DNA of 64,000 nt. It comes from Piromyces finnis (taxonomy: Eukaryota; Neocallimastigomycota; Neocallimastigomycetes; Neocallimastigales; Neocallimastigaceae). Position 1 is the stretch's first letter; the number at the start of each line of letters is the position of its first letter. Location: NCBI GenBank assembly GCA_002104945.1, contig MCFH01000061.1, forward strand, positions 248,001 through 312,000. Direction: 5' to 3'. Below the pieces are notes generated by a model that saw only the letters and a program-made list of their open reading frames with translations, was not told the origin of the DNA and did no database searches. Below are positions 1 through 12,119 of the stretch, piece after piece. The translations under genes were made by a program, and so were the position numbers.

Positions 1-2312
1 CAACTTCAACTTCAAAAGCTTCATCATCAGAAATATATTCTACTTCGGTTGGTGTTGGTTCAACATCTGTAGAACTAGTTTGAGTTTCAATAAATGAATC
101 AGAATAAGATTCAGTTGGATCTTCAATTGAAGTGATTACTGATGTTTCAATAAAAGTTTCAGTTGCTTCTTCAATTGAAGTGCTTACTGATGTTTCAATA
201 AAAATTTCAGTTGGTTCTTCAATTAAAGTGATTACTGATGTTTCAATAAAAGTTTCAGTTTCAATAAAAGTTTCAGTTGGTTCTTCAATTGAAGTGCTTA
301 CTGATGTTTCAATAAAAGTTGAAGTTTCAATTGGGAAATAATCAAAATAATCCATAGTATCATAATCAGCATTATGAAGTTCTTCAACAACTTGATATTC
401 ATAATTCTTATCTAAATATGTTGAATCGCATTCTAATTGATAATAATTACAAACAAATCTGTATTTCATAAGAATCCAATACTTTAACCCATAAGAGATC
501 ATATCTGAATAACCATTTGTAAATTCAGAAAAAGCATCCCATTGTTCTAAAGAATAGTTTTTATTACCACTGTCAATATTAAAATGACCAGGATAGTTTC
601 CATTGGCATCTGGTGTCTTGTCTAATATAACATATGGTTTAATATACTCCTTTATTTCATCAATATGGGAATAAAGTGTTGATGGATTGAAAACTTTACT
701 AACAACTTCACCTAATATTTTTTCAAATCTAGCGGAATCAGTTGTTACAAATAACTCCAAGAGATGATTTCCTTCAGTAGTATAGTCATAAGATGAATAC
801 AAAAAATGACTAAATCCTTGTCCAAAATCATGATCAAAATCATGAGATAAATAAATCCATTTACCATTTGGCTGTTTATACATATAGTAATTATGATTAT
901 ATTGAATATGGTCGAAAGAACCTGTTAAATAATCAATTGCCATTTCATACAAGAAATGATCAATTTCAAAAATATCTTCAAGATCTGCAGCTGATTTAGC
1001 ATTTTCAACTGCTGTTAAAAAGTCAATCCATTCTGAATTATCGTTCATTTCTTCTTCATTTTCATTAGTACATCCATCATAATATTGTGGTAATAAATCC
1101 TCTATTTTATCACATTTATATAAATTTTTGGCATTTTTTTCACCATAAATTTTTTCAACCCATGATAACTTATAATCATCATTAAATGTATACAATCCCA
1201 TAAATTCATCATTAATATAAAGTTGAGCGTAGGTAGATGAAACGGATTTTAATCCTAAACGATTGTGAATATCTGAAATTAATTTTGTTCTCATAATAGT
1301 TGGATCATTACAATCAGCACGAAGTTTTAATTGAGTATATCCGTAAAGATCCTTTTTACCTCTAATTTTTATATTAAAACCTGGTTTTTGGAAGTATCTT
1401 GAGTAAGCTCCACCTAACTTGAGTGTTATTTTATCAAAGTTTTTTTGTTCTCTACAAATATATATAGTACAAAAAAATATATTATAATGAAAATAAATAT
1501 TAATTTCATACATTTTAATAAATCAAAAAATTTATTATTTAATTAATTAATATTAATAATATAATAATTTTATATTTGAATTATTGCTGAATTACCCGTC
1601 TAATTCAAAAATCATAGTAGCATTTTTTGTTTTGAATTCAGTTGTTGCTCTATTATCAGGGTTAAGAGTTGTACTACTTACTACGGAACGTAAAAGATTG
1701 GTATATTCTTCTTTCTTAGCAGCTGAGGTACTTAATGAGTTTATTGTATTGATAATATTATATAAAGGAAAATTCTTATTACTTGATAAAACATGCATCA
1801 TTTTTTCATTATCCTTTTTATAAATATTAATATGTTCCATATTATAATCAAATCCAGCTTTTATTTCATCTTCATCATAAGTAGAAAAACCATCATCTCC
1901 TACTTTTAATTCTGGAAGTATCTCATCAAAGTTATAACCTGGAAATATTTCTTTGAAATTTACTTTTTTGTAAAAAGTTACATAAATTTCGATATTATAT
2001 TTCATATTTTCCATGACAACATAATCATTATAATCATATTTAATATCAGCTTCATTTTTTAATATAATAAGTTCTTCATCAGGTATATAAATTTTTATAT
2101 TTGGCATTTTACTATCAGTAATTTCAAATAATTCACTTCTTTGACCTTTATCAATGAAGGTGGATAAAGTCAAAACATTGCAAACTATTTTATTATTGAA
2201 AAAAAAGAAAATGTTAAAACTAATATTATTATATTTAATAGTTATTTAAATATGATTTATCTATATACATACTACAGCAACATAATGCTATGAATAAATA
2301 TTTCATTAACAT
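1..2312 (-). CDS. CotH-kinase-like secreted protein, copy 1 (3' end cut by window edge)
   Basis: Spliced gene on the minus strand. Exon 1 is 2273-2312 (40 nt, a start codon followed by a hydrophobic Cys-ending signal segment), exon 2 is 1596-2184 and exon 3 runs from 1451 off the left edge. Introns are GTATGT..AG and GTAATT..AG, and the frames join cleanly. Exon 2 has the CotH N-terminal pattern around 'NIKIYIPDEE'. Exon 3 carries the CotH core, including 'HDFDHDFG', which fits the DFDxxFG metal/active-site motif of the CotH/Fam20-like kinase fold. The C-terminus is a Ser/Thr/Glu-rich stalk encoded by a 48-nt minisatellite. Family knowledge: CotH proteins phosphorylate spore-coat proteins in bacteria, and anaerobic fungi have many secreted ones. 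The substrate here is unknown. Closely similar to the genes at 21992-24511 and 48113-50869, with the same two intron positions. No dockerin is seen in the part present. Confidence 0.85.
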
Positions 2313-2411
2313 TTTAACTTTTATAATTATATTTCTTTTTTTCTTTTTTTTTTTTTTGAGTTTTATTTAAACTAAAAAAAGTTTAATGTCTGAGAAAAAA
2401 AAAAAAAACTC

Positions 2412-2420
2412 TTTTTTTTA
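2412..2420 (-). promoter_or_regulatory. TATA-like box of CotH copy 1
   Basis: Minus-strand TATAAAAAA about 100 nt before the start codon at 2312. The paralogue at 24511 has a TATAAATAA at the same distance (24614-24622), which supports the call and the chosen start. Confidence 0.4.
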
Positions 2421-3569
2421 TACTTTTTTTATTTTGTTTTAATTTGTTTTTTTTATAAATTAAAAATTTAATATTTTTTTCCTTTAATACCAATTTTTCC
2501 ATTTATTTAAAGTTTATTTTTAATTTAACTTTAACCAATTAAATCCTTAAAATAAATTATTATTATTATTATTATTAGGAGTTGGTTTTTATAATTATGT
2601 CAACTTTATTAATATATTTTATGATAAAGAACTACTTTACGTTACATTCTATTCAAACCACATTTACATTGTGGCTTAAAACATTTAATCAAATACAATG
2701 CATACAAATACGTTTCAATACATTTCAATATAATGTTTCACATATTCTAACAATTATTATTATAAGTTGCTTTTTTTTTTTTTTATTTACTAGTTGTGTA
2801 GCTGATCATCATCATCATCATCTCTCCTTTATAATATACACCTTTATTTTAATTACAAATAAAAAAAACAATTATTTACTTGAAGAAAAGATTTTAAAAA
2901 AAAAACTTTTAGTATTATTATTTTTATTATTATTTTATTAGTATTTTATTAGTATTAAAAAAAATAAATATTTTTTATTTAATAATTTAAATTTGATTAC
3001 ATTAATAATTTTGTTTACATTACATTATTTTACATTATTGCTATAATGTATTTAATTTATTTTTTTAAATCATAAATCAATTCTTTATGGCAATGTGACT
3101 CAACTAATTTATGGAAAATCAAGTTCTATATCACATGATTTTATGTACTTTTTGGATATTTAGGGTTTTATTATAAAGTATTTTCTTATCATTTTATTAT
3201 ATTATAGACTAACTAAAAATAATGAATTTTTAATATTATATTTTTTTCTAGCTTATTAATATTAATAGAACTTAATTATTAAGTTATAATATTAGGATTA
3301 AAACATACATTTATCTTATTATATCTATATTTTCACTCCTCATTTTAAAAATAATATTTATTATTTAACAAGGATAAAATGTAATTTTTTTTTATATCAT
3401 TTGAAAGTAATATAATCAACAGATATTTCTAAATACATAATAATAATTTAAAAATATAAAAATAAAAATATTATATTATTAAATTTATTATATATTTTTA
3501 TAAGGTAGTATAATACAAAATAAGTAAGTTCTTTAGATATATCTTCCTATTGATTACTAAATTATACTA

Positions 3570-3790
3570 TTTATTTTCTATAATTCTAATCAATTAAAAA
3601 AAATAAAGTTATTATTGATTTTCTATAATTCTAATCAATTAAAAAAAATAAAGTTATTATTGATTTTCTATAATTCTAATCAATTAAAAAAAATAAAGTT
3701 ATTATTGATTTTCTATAATTCTAATCAATTAAAAAAAAATAAAGTTATTATTGATTTTCTATAATTCTAATCAATTAAAAAAAAATAAAG
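3570..3790. repeat. Five-copy minisatellite, 45-46 bp unit
   Basis: Five head-to-tail copies of a unit with the core 'TTTTCTATAATTCTAATCAA' followed by an A-run and 'TAAAGTTATT'. Units differ mainly by one A in the homopolymer. Each unit contains the inverted pair ATTGATT...AATCAAT, so every copy can form a short hairpin. Confidence 0.9.
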
Positions 3791-4405
3791 CTTTTAAATA
3801 AACAATATTTTTCTACATATCGATGAAATCAAAATTATTATCATAATTAATAATTAGTTATGAATTTGAACTAATTTGCAAATAAAAAATACAATAAGCT
3901 ATAAAAATAGAAATTCAAGTTTATTAATTTTAATATTACAGTCAAAGAAATAAGTAAAAGTTAATAATATTAAAATATATATTAAATATATTAAATATTC
4001 CATTTTTTTTTGCTAACTTTTATAACATTATTATTCATTATTATATATATTAATAATATTTTTATTTATTATGCTTCAACATAATATCAATATTTTTTTT
4101 ATTATTTTTTTTTCTTTTTTTTTTTTTTACAGAATTTTACAATTTGTAAAAATAAAAGTTTTATTTTTTAACTTGTTCATAATAATTCTGTTTTTTTTTT
4201 TTTTATATAATAATTTAATAATTAAAATTTATTGGATAAAATCAAATTTTAATTAAAAAACTTAACCATGCATTCTAATTATTATTTTTAATTTTTTTTT
4301 AATTTACTAAACCTTACCTTTCATTCTTTTTTTCTTTTCTTTTTTTTTTTTTTACTTAATATTATTTATTTAGTTATTTAGTTATTTTAAAAACTTTTAA
4401 AAAAG

Positions 4406-4414
4406 TATAAATAA
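4406..4414 (+). promoter_or_regulatory. TATA-like box of VWA copy 1
   Basis: TATAAATAA about 250 nt before the ATG at 4663. The same word sits at 27793-27801 in the inverted duplicate upstream of the second VWA gene. Candidate core promoter, not proven. Confidence 0.35.
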
Positions 4415-4662
4415 ACAAAAAAAATTCATTTCTTTTTTTTTTTTTATTCATCAATATATTTTATATATTTTATTAATTATAAAAATTTATTTAAAATATT
4501 TTTCAATGATTTATCAATCTATTTTAAATTTATATTCAGTAAATTTAATCTACATTATATATCATTTTCATTATTTAATAAATTAATACGTTTTTTTTTT
4601 AAATTTGAGTTTAATATTATAAAACAAAATTAAAAAGTTATTTAAATTTTAAAAGGAAAAAA

Positions 4663-7089
4663 ATGACCCTTAATAAGTGTTTTGCTATTGATTACAGTGG
4701 TTCAACTTGGAATGATACATTTTATCACTCAAATGTTCTTTCTATTTTAAAGGCAAAATTTAATGAAGGAGATGAAATTATTATTTGGGATACTGAATCA
4801 AAGTTTGTTACATGGGATGAATATATGGAAATCAACAGTACAAAGGATGGTAATGGAGGAACCGATCCAAAGTGTTTATTTAATTCAGTGTTTTCAAAAC
4901 ATCAAAAGGCTACTTATTCTGAATTTATTTTAATTTCCGATGGAATGGTTTATGACCGTGATGTGGAACAACTTGATGAAACTATCAAAAGACATGCTGA
5001 CGATTTCAAATGTAATTATACAGAAGTTTATTTATTAGGAAACGGTGCTAATCTAAGTATTGCTTGTCCTTTCACCCGTTTTAATGCAAGTAGGACGATT
5101 GTTAAGAATTTAAATAGTGAAGACCAAATCATTGATGTTTCCGATGAAGATTTAAAAACTATTGATCAAATTGACACCATCAATACAATGGAAGAGTTTG
5201 ATTTAATGTTTCCATCTTTGGAAAAGGCATTTATTGCTAGATGCTTAGGTACAGATGGAGATAAGGAATTAAGAAGGTCAGTTTTATTAATGCAAAAGAG
5301 AATTAATTCTAATAACGCCAAAAAGACCGAGAATAAGAATGAAAGAATTAATACACTAGTTATGCAAGATAAGAATTATGAAGAAGCAAAGACAGAAGCT
5401 ATAAAGTGTTTTACCTCTGTATTAAGTGGTGATTTCCAATCCAAGATAAATTCATTAATTCGTATGAGTGATGGTGGATTAAAGCAAGTGTTCGATATTA
5501 ACAAGTTACAAACATTTAGGGCATTTACTGCAAATACCACCCAGGTCAATGAAGTTGAAGATATTCAAGATTTAAATATAGAATCATCGGTGGGTAATTC
5601 TCAATGGGAATGTCCAATTTCCATTGATTATGAAACGGATCCAATGATTCTTATCACTGTTGATGAAAATGATGAAAATGAGGAACAAAAGCCAGTTCTT
5701 TTCGGATTTGACAAAAGGATGACAGAGTATATGCTTAATTGTCCATTAAATGCATTGTATATTGATGAATTTGTTACCAAGTTCAAAGCATACATTGATC
5801 ATTCAATTTCTTTAAAGAACTATCGTGCTTCCTTACAATCTTCAAATCCAATCGTAAAGTCACCATTCACTCGTAGAACCATTATTGGTGCCATTCCATT
5901 AGGAGAAAACGATGAACATGTCAAGTCTGCAAATTGGTCATTAATGAAGATTATTACAGGAGGAAAGCATTTAGGAGATATTCATTTATGGTTTTTCGTT
6001 TTATATATATTAATAAAAACAAATCAAATTCCTTACTTGAAGGATATTGAACCATTTATTGAAGCTCAAGTCAAGTACCGTTTCTCTCATTTTACTACTT
6101 CGATTTCTTTAAGTGGTTTGTCCAATTTACCACAAACTAGAGTATTCTATCCAACAGCAGCTTGGACTTGTTTAATTTCTCCATTCTTGATTCCAAAGAT
6201 TCCTTCAAATTTAAATTTACTCTATACTCACTTGAGTCACTACAAGGATTTATTACAAATTTTAGCGTTGTATGCTATTGAATTACCAAACGAATTTCAG
6301 CCATTTGTTCATCGTCTTGAAATTTTAGCCCATCTTTTATCGTACTTTAAGAAGAATCCAAAATTATTAGACGTCTACAAGAATGGCCTTCAAAACGCTA
6401 CACTTTTCATTAACGTTGACGAAAATTCACCAATGTCTTCAGGTGGTGTATGCGGTGATTTATTTATTCCAATTGATGGTGAAATCAAGGATGAAAATAG
6501 AATGAGATGCGTTCAGAGTCTGTCTACTGTATGCTATAATGCAGTTCAAGACGGTAGAATTAGTTTAGATGAATTAGCATGGCTTATTGATTTTGTTGAT
6601 GTTCAAAAAAGTTTAACAGATATTAATATTTTGCCATTGATTCAAGGAAAGCCAAGTGGAAGTGATAATGCAACATCCGCAATTCATGAATTTTGGAAGG
6701 AATGGGATGCTAATATTGACAAGTTCAATGTCAAGATTAGTGAAAACACTTGTAGACCATATTATTATGTCAAGGAAGGAGTTACATGGTTAGAAGAATT
6801 AAGTACTATTCTTGATACCACTCGTCCAATTTTATCGTTAGATAAGCATTTTGGTAATTTTGTTGATACCTATGGTAGATATCCAAGTCGAAATGAATAT
6901 ATATTATATTTATATCGTAAAATATGTTTAGGTAGTAAAACTTCAACCACATTACCAAGAAATATTTTAAAGTTCACCGATCAAGTATTTGCACGTTTTA
7001 ATCCTATTATGAACAAGTATACTCCTGAAACTTTTATTAGAATCTTTCAAGATAATGCATCAATTAATACTAGGATTAATAATGAATAA
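4663..7089 (+). CDS. Cytosolic VWA-domain protein, copy 1 (808 aa, uncharacterised)
   Basis: Single-exon 808-aa protein with no signal peptide or membrane segment. The N-terminus is a von Willebrand factor A fold with a complete MIDAS metal site: DYSGST at residues 10-15 (DxSxS), a conserved Thr-Asp in GGTDP near residue 67 and ISDGM with Asp93. Around residues 314-330 is 'WECPISIDYETDP', which resembles the start of a U-box/RING-like fold (CPI..DP), followed by a second Cys-Pro pair near 'LNCPLNAL'. The C-terminal half is probably helical and I do not recognise it. The U-box reading is inference. VWA/MIDAS proteins bind partners through a divalent metal, and a ubiquitin-ligase or scaffold role is only a hypothesis. 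A preceding A-rich AAAAAATG context supports the start. It has an almost identical copy at 25124-27544 in opposite orientation. Confidence 0.85.
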   Translation: MTLNKCFAIDYSGSTWNDTFYHSNVLSILKAKFNEGDEIIIWDTESKFVTWDEYMEINSTKDGNGGTDPKCLFNSVFSKHQKATYSEFILISDGMVYDRDVEQLDETIKRHADDFKCNYTEVYLLGNGANLSIACPFTRFNASRTIVKNLNSEDQIIDVSDEDLKTIDQIDTINTMEEFDLMFPSLEKAFIARCLGTDGDKELRRSVLLMQKRINSNNAKKTENKNERINTLVMQDKNYEEAKTEAIKCFTSVLSGDFQSKINSLIRMSDGGLKQVFDINKLQTFRAFTANTTQVNEVEDIQDLNIESSVGNSQWECPISIDYETDPMILITVDENDENEEQKPVLFGFDKRMTEYMLNCPLNALYIDEFVTKFKAYIDHSISLKNYRASLQSSNPIVKSPFTRRTIIGAIPLGENDEHVKSANWSLMKIITGGKHLGDIHLWFFVLYILIKTNQIPYLKDIEPFIEAQVKYRFSHFTTSISLSGLSNLPQTRVFYPTAAWTCLISPFLIPKIPSNLNLLYTHLSHYKDLLQILALYAIELPNEFQPFVHRLEILAHLLSYFKKNPKLLDVYKNGLQNATLFINVDENSPMSSGGVCGDLFIPIDGEIKDENRMRCVQSLSTVCYNAVQDGRISLDELAWLIDFVDVQKSLTDINILPLIQGKPSGSDNATSAIHEFWKEWDANIDKFNVKISENTCRPYYYVKEGVTWLEELSTILDTTRPILSLDKHFGNFVDTYGRYPSRNEYILYLYRKICLGSKTSTTLPRNILKFTDQVFARFNPIMNKYTPETFIRIFQDNASINTRINNE

Positions 7090-8016
7090 AAAAGAAAAAA
7101 AGTTGATTATATAAAATTTTTTTTTGAATTACCATTATAATGTATATTTTATTTTTATTCCTTTCCTATAAAATATTCATAACAAATGAATATTTAATGT
7201 AATTGTTATTCATTATTTAAGTTTAACTTTATATAGATAAAATTTAATATATATTATATTATTTTTATTATTATAATATTATTATTATATAGCTATTATA
7301 AATATTATAAATATACTTTTTTTGGATATATATATATATTTTTATTTTTATTCATTATTTTTTTGTTTAGTTTTCAATATAAACTCTTTATATATTAGTA
7401 AAATTTAATAAATATTAGTATATATTAAAAACCAATTTTATATAAGCAGAGATCTTTATATTTACTTTTGTGTTCTTTTTATGTATTTAACTCAACATCT
7501 CTATTAATTAATATAGTATGATTTATAATATATAAAATATTATGTCAATTGAAAATAATAAAAAAAAAAAGAGTATCTAGTAATTTTTTAATCTATATAA
7601 TAATTAATTATTTTTTCTTAAAAAAAAAAAGAAATTATTTATCTTCCAACACTTATTATTATATAATATATTAATTCTTATTTCTTCGTACAATAAACAA
7701 ATATTATTAAGGAAAAATAACGAATATAAATTTTTTATTTTATTTAATAAATTTTTAAATATTAATAATTTTTTATTGATATTGATAAGAGTATTGTGCT
7801 GATATAAATATAATCAATAATAAAATATATTTTATGTATTTTATAATAACATAAATAATATTATATTGAAATAAATATTATATATATTATAAATTGTTAT
7901 AAATATTGTGTGTATATAAATATAAATGCGTTGATAATAAAATTTAAAGAGTTGAAATAAAATGTTCATTTCAACAAAGATATACAAAGAGATTGTATCA
8001 TTTTAATAAAATAGTA
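7090..8016. other. A+T-rich intergenic, 3' flank of LRR-CBM18 gene A
   Basis: No gene seen. From about 7746 to 8016 the sequence is nearly the same as 38925-39194, the 3' flank of gene C, so this flank was duplicated along with the gene. Confidence 0.6.
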
Positions 8017-10454
8017 TTATATATCTGGGCAAAATCCATATTTATTTTGGCATTTGTTAATGGAACAGTAAGCCGAGGTTGTTCCACAGTAGCCTTTGTT
8101 ACTACAGCATTTGTTATCGGAACAGGTTCCATAACTTTCTCCACATTTGCAACTACCATAGTTAGATTGACATCCACTAGATGATGCACAATAAGCTTTG
8201 GTTCTTCCACAATATCCTTTCTTACTACAGCATTGTCCGTCTGAACATAATCCATAGTTTTCACCACATTTACAACTACCATAGTTAGATTGACATCCGT
8301 TGGAAGAATAACAGTAAGATTTAGTTTTTCCACAATATCCCTTTTTACTACAACATAAACCATCTGAACACATTCCATAATCCTCACCACATTTACAAGT
8401 ACCGAATTCAGATTGACATCCATTAGAAGCAGCACAATGAGCATCGGATACTCCACAATAACCATGTTTACTGCAACATTTACCAGAAGGACAACTACCA
8501 AAGACACCTCCACATCTTCTTGCAGCTTCACATTTATTACCATAGTTATATTCTGAATGACTATATAATATGTTTTTATATAAGCAAAAAAACATTATGA
8601 TGTGTTATAAAATAAATATAAATATATTAATATTTTACTTTTTATTAAAATAATCTACACAATAAATAGATAAATAAATAAATCAATAATTACTTTATTT
8701 TTTGAATTTCAGCTGGAAGAGTATCAATACAATTTTTATCAATTCCTCTATAAATTTAAAAATATTATATTTAATAATTAGTATATTTCATTCAAATGAA
8801 ATAATAATGGCAGTCAGTTAAATTTTAATATTTACAAATATATAAGATTTTCTAAATTTCCAATTTCAGCTGGGACTTCCTTTATTCTGTTATCTGAAAA
8901 ATCTCTAAACACATTATTTAATTATATAAAATAAATAAAGAGATATATTTATTAAATTAAAAATTTAATAAAAAATCATATACATATGATAACAAAGAAT
9001 CTATATATATACATACAAAAATATGAGATTTTTAAGATTAGCAATTTCTGATGGAATTGTGGATAATACATTACTTTGTAAATATCTATTAACATAGTTT
9101 TAATAATTAAAGAATTAATTTTTTTGATCTTATATGTATATAGTACAATATATTTTTTTACTTACAATTGTTCAAGATTGGTAATATTTCCAATGGAATT
9201 TGGAATTTCAGTTATTTCATTATTATATAAAAGTCTATAATAAAAATTTAAATTTATAAATGTGTTAAAAAAAGCTATTTTATATATTGCTATTGGTAAG
9301 TTTATCGTTTTACTAACAAATATAAAAGATTCTTAAGATCACCAATAGTTGAAGCAATTGTAGATATTTTATTATTAAATAAATATCTATATTTTATAAA
9401 TATATATTTATATTTTAAATTTGTGAATAAATTTATATATATTATATTATATCATATAATGCTATTATTATTATAAATTTTATTCTTATTAAATTACAAT
9501 TTATTAAGACTTTGAAGATTTTTAATTTCAGGTGGAATGGAGGTTACTACATTGTTAGATAAATCTCTATAAATTGTATAAAATACATTATTTTATTATT
9601 TTATTTATATAGATGAATTTTCAATATTATTTGTTAATATTTAATATATTATATTTACAAAAAGTTAAGATTTTTAAGTTGGCAGATGTCTGATGAAATG
9701 GTAGTTAATGTATTATTATTTAATTGTCTATAGTAATTATTTTAATTAATGTTAGTATTATTATAAATATGTAAATAAATATATAAAATATTAATTATAT
9801 TATATATTATATATATAATATCTTAATTTCGTACAATGTTAAAAGATGTTCAAGATTTCCAATTTCTGGAGAAATTTTAGTTAACATATTCCTTGATACA
9901 TCTCTATAAATATATAATTTTATTATCATTAATAACTATTAATTTTAATAATCTATATTTAATATTTATATTATTAATTATTTGTTAATTTACAATGTTT
10001 CAAGGTTCTTAAGTTTTTCAATATCTGAAGGAATTTCAGTTAATTTATTATCATATAAATTTCTATTAATATTAAATATTAATAGAGATAAATAGAAAAT
10101 TAAAAAATTATTATACTTATCATAAATATGATTTAAATAAATATATAATTTTATACGAACAAGAAAGTTAAAGAGGTTATTTTATATACAAATTTTGGTA
10201 TTTCTGTTAAATCTTGATAATTTATATACCTTTTTTTAATTAAATAAAATAAAATAATTTATATTAATGGTTTTTTTTATATTTATAATTTTATATTATT
10301 TAATATATGATATATACAATTTTGAAGCATTTTTATATTTATTGTCTTCACAACTAGTAACAAGATTTCCTAATTTTTGTTTAACTTCTTTACATGAATA
10401 ACCAAAAGTTATTGAAATTAATAACCCCAAAATCAAAATAGATTTTAATATCAT
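8017..10454 (-). CDS. Secreted leucine-rich-repeat protein with four CBM18 chitin-binding modules, gene A
   Basis: Twelve exons, 451 aa by my reconstruction: 10318-10454 (signal peptide and Cys-containing N-cap), nine 69-nt LRR exons (10161-10229, 9994-10062, 9835-9903, 9659-9727, 9498-9566, 9318-9386, 9166-9234, 9017-9085, 8836-8904), a 54-nt exon (8694-8747) and 8017-8560. All internal introns are phase 2 and split a Leu codon (TT|A). Each LRR exon reads as one repeat of the form LxLxxNxLTxIPxxIGNLxNL. The last exon encodes four hevein-type CBM18 domains (repeated CC-SKxGYCG motif, cysteine spacing intact). No membrane segment or GPI signal follows, so it is predicted to be secreted. Family knowledge: CBM18 binds chitin and LRRs bind proteins or glycans. 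A role in wall association, adhesion or recognition is inference. Confidence 0.88.
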
Positions 10455-11110
10455 TTTATTTTTGTCCTGTATTTTTTGCTTTATTTTAAAAAGTTAATAC
10501 AATTATTATAGATTTTAAAATAAAAAATTGTAAATTTTCTTTGTTTTATTTCTTTAGATAAAAAGTATAATTGAAACTTGGTCTAATTGAAAAATGAAGG
10601 AAAAGTGAAAAGTCATTCTATTTATACTTTTTATTGAAAATAAACTTTTTATTACTTAATTAAAATAAATTAGAATTAAATAACATGATATCTGAAACTA
10701 TTTAAATATAATATTTAATTATAATATTTAATTATAATATTTAATTACCATTATTACTACTACTATTATAATTATTATTATTATTATTATTATTATTATT
10801 TACACTTGTTCATATATTAACAAATATATTAATGAAAATATTTAAATTGAAATAATTAAAAGAATTTCTTTATCAAATAGAATTTCTTCAAAATTAAAGA
10901 AATCTCTTAATTTATCTTTCTGAAATCTTATTGGTTCTAGTCTTCAAAGAATGACGTTTATCTTTTATTGATTTTCTATGAAGAGTTTATTTGTATTATA
11001 TTAAAATATATATATTATTTTTTATTATGTATAATCCAATTATAAATTAATTTAATTTTATATATAGAAAAAAGATAAAGTCTTGATAATTTTTTTTTCT
11101 ATTACTCATC
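10455..11110 (-). promoter_or_regulatory. Conserved upstream module of LRR-CBM18 gene A
   Basis: Shared with the upstream regions of gene B (15014-15290 plus 15990-16222) and, more diverged, gene C (41654-42310). Includes TATAAATAG on the minus strand at 10618-10626, about 164 nt before the ATG. The block 'AAACTTGGTCTAATT' (plus-strand reading) lies on its gene-proximal side, and further upstream is a segment with a repeated 'ATAGAATTTCTT' word. Conservation across three paralogues suggests co-regulation. Confidence 0.55.
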
Positions 11111-11111
11111 C

Positions 11112-11114
<3 letters not shown>

Positions 11115-11162
<48 letters not shown>

Positions 11163-11164
11163 TA

Positions 11165-11201
<37 letters not shown>

Positions 11202-11203
11202 TA

Positions 11204-11258
<55 letters not shown>

Positions 11259-11260
11259 TA

Positions 11261-11294
<34 letters not shown>

Positions 11295-11296
11295 TA

Positions 11297-11342
<46 letters not shown>

Positions 11343-11344
11343 TA

Positions 11345-11389
<45 letters not shown>

Positions 11390-11412
11390 GTTGTTGTTGT
11401 TGTTGTTGTTGT
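11115..11412. repeat. (TTA)n microsatellite with CTAATT interruptions, ending in (GTT)n
   Basis: About 270 bp of ATT/TTA triplets interrupted at fairly regular spacing by C, then nine or so GTT triplets. It lies at the far end of the conserved upstream module of gene A. At the matching place upstream of gene B only a few triplets exist, so this is a recent expansion. Long open frames across it are artefacts. Confidence 0.95.
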
Positions 11413-12119
11413 TTCAAAAGACAATATTATATTTATAAAAAAGTATTATTTCTATTTGCTTAAATAATCACAAGTTTAGTGATGAACAAATTTAAACTTT
11501 TATAACGTTTTTACTATTTATAATGAAAAAATAAGTTATTTAATAAGGCTTTAAAGAAAAAAGAATTGAATGTAACTTTTTTCAAAATTTAAATTAATAG
11601 AAAAAAAAAAAGATGGCTTGAACTTTTTTATTTAATCATTTTTAATATTAAACTGTTATCCCATTAATATTCATTTGATCTTATTTGAATTATTATTAAT
11701 TAAATTACTATTTAAATAATAATTCATATTTAAAGAATTAGAATTATCATCTTTTTTTAACATCATTACTATGACTATTACTATTTTTATCTTTTTAACA
11801 TTATTATTATTACTATAATATTTATAATTTTTATATTGCTAAGTAAATGAACTATAAATGTAAATAACCTATTATTTGATAACACGAGAAAAATAATACA
11901 TATATAATTTAAAAACTTTATATATTCTTTATTGAAATGTATATAAATACTGAATACATGAAATCAATGTCTAATACAATTTTAATTATAATGATAAAGA
12001 TGTTTGAAATAAATAAATGTTATTGTTATTAATAAAATTTAAAGAGTTGAAATAAAATGTTCATTTCAACAAAGATATACAAAGATACAAAGAGATTGTA
12101 TCATTTTAATAAAATAGTA
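11413..12119. other. A+T-rich intergenic between LRR-CBM18 genes A and B
   Basis: No gene seen. The last 85 bases before 12120 match the 3' flank of genes A and C. Confidence 0.5.

Larger units (their letters stand above)
2421..4662. other. A+T-rich intergenic stretch between divergent CotH and VWA genes
   Basis: No convincing gene. It holds homopolymer T/A runs, a (TTA)n patch near 2558-2578, a 45-bp minisatellite (3570-3790), and from about 4100 to 4662 a segment that is also found, inverted, upstream of the second VWA gene. Short open frames here (2582-2941, 4071-4256) are T/A-run artefacts. Confidence 0.6.

Noticed and set aside
132-341. Plus-strand frame over the CotH copy 1 stalk (and 21999-22475 over copy 2)
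   Set aside because: Antisense shadows of the in-frame minisatellites.
2582-2941. 119-aa plus-strand frame
   Set aside because: Composed of T-run, CAT-repeat and A-run translations; no coding signature.
3570-3790. Regular repeats resembling a CRISPR array
   Set aside because: Units abut without unique spacers, vary at homopolymers, and the genome is eukaryotic. It is a minisatellite.
11047-11463. Long open frames on both strands (poly-Ile and poly-Tyr)
   Set aside because: They are translations of the (TTA)n microsatellite and have no start, domain or composition typical of a gene.
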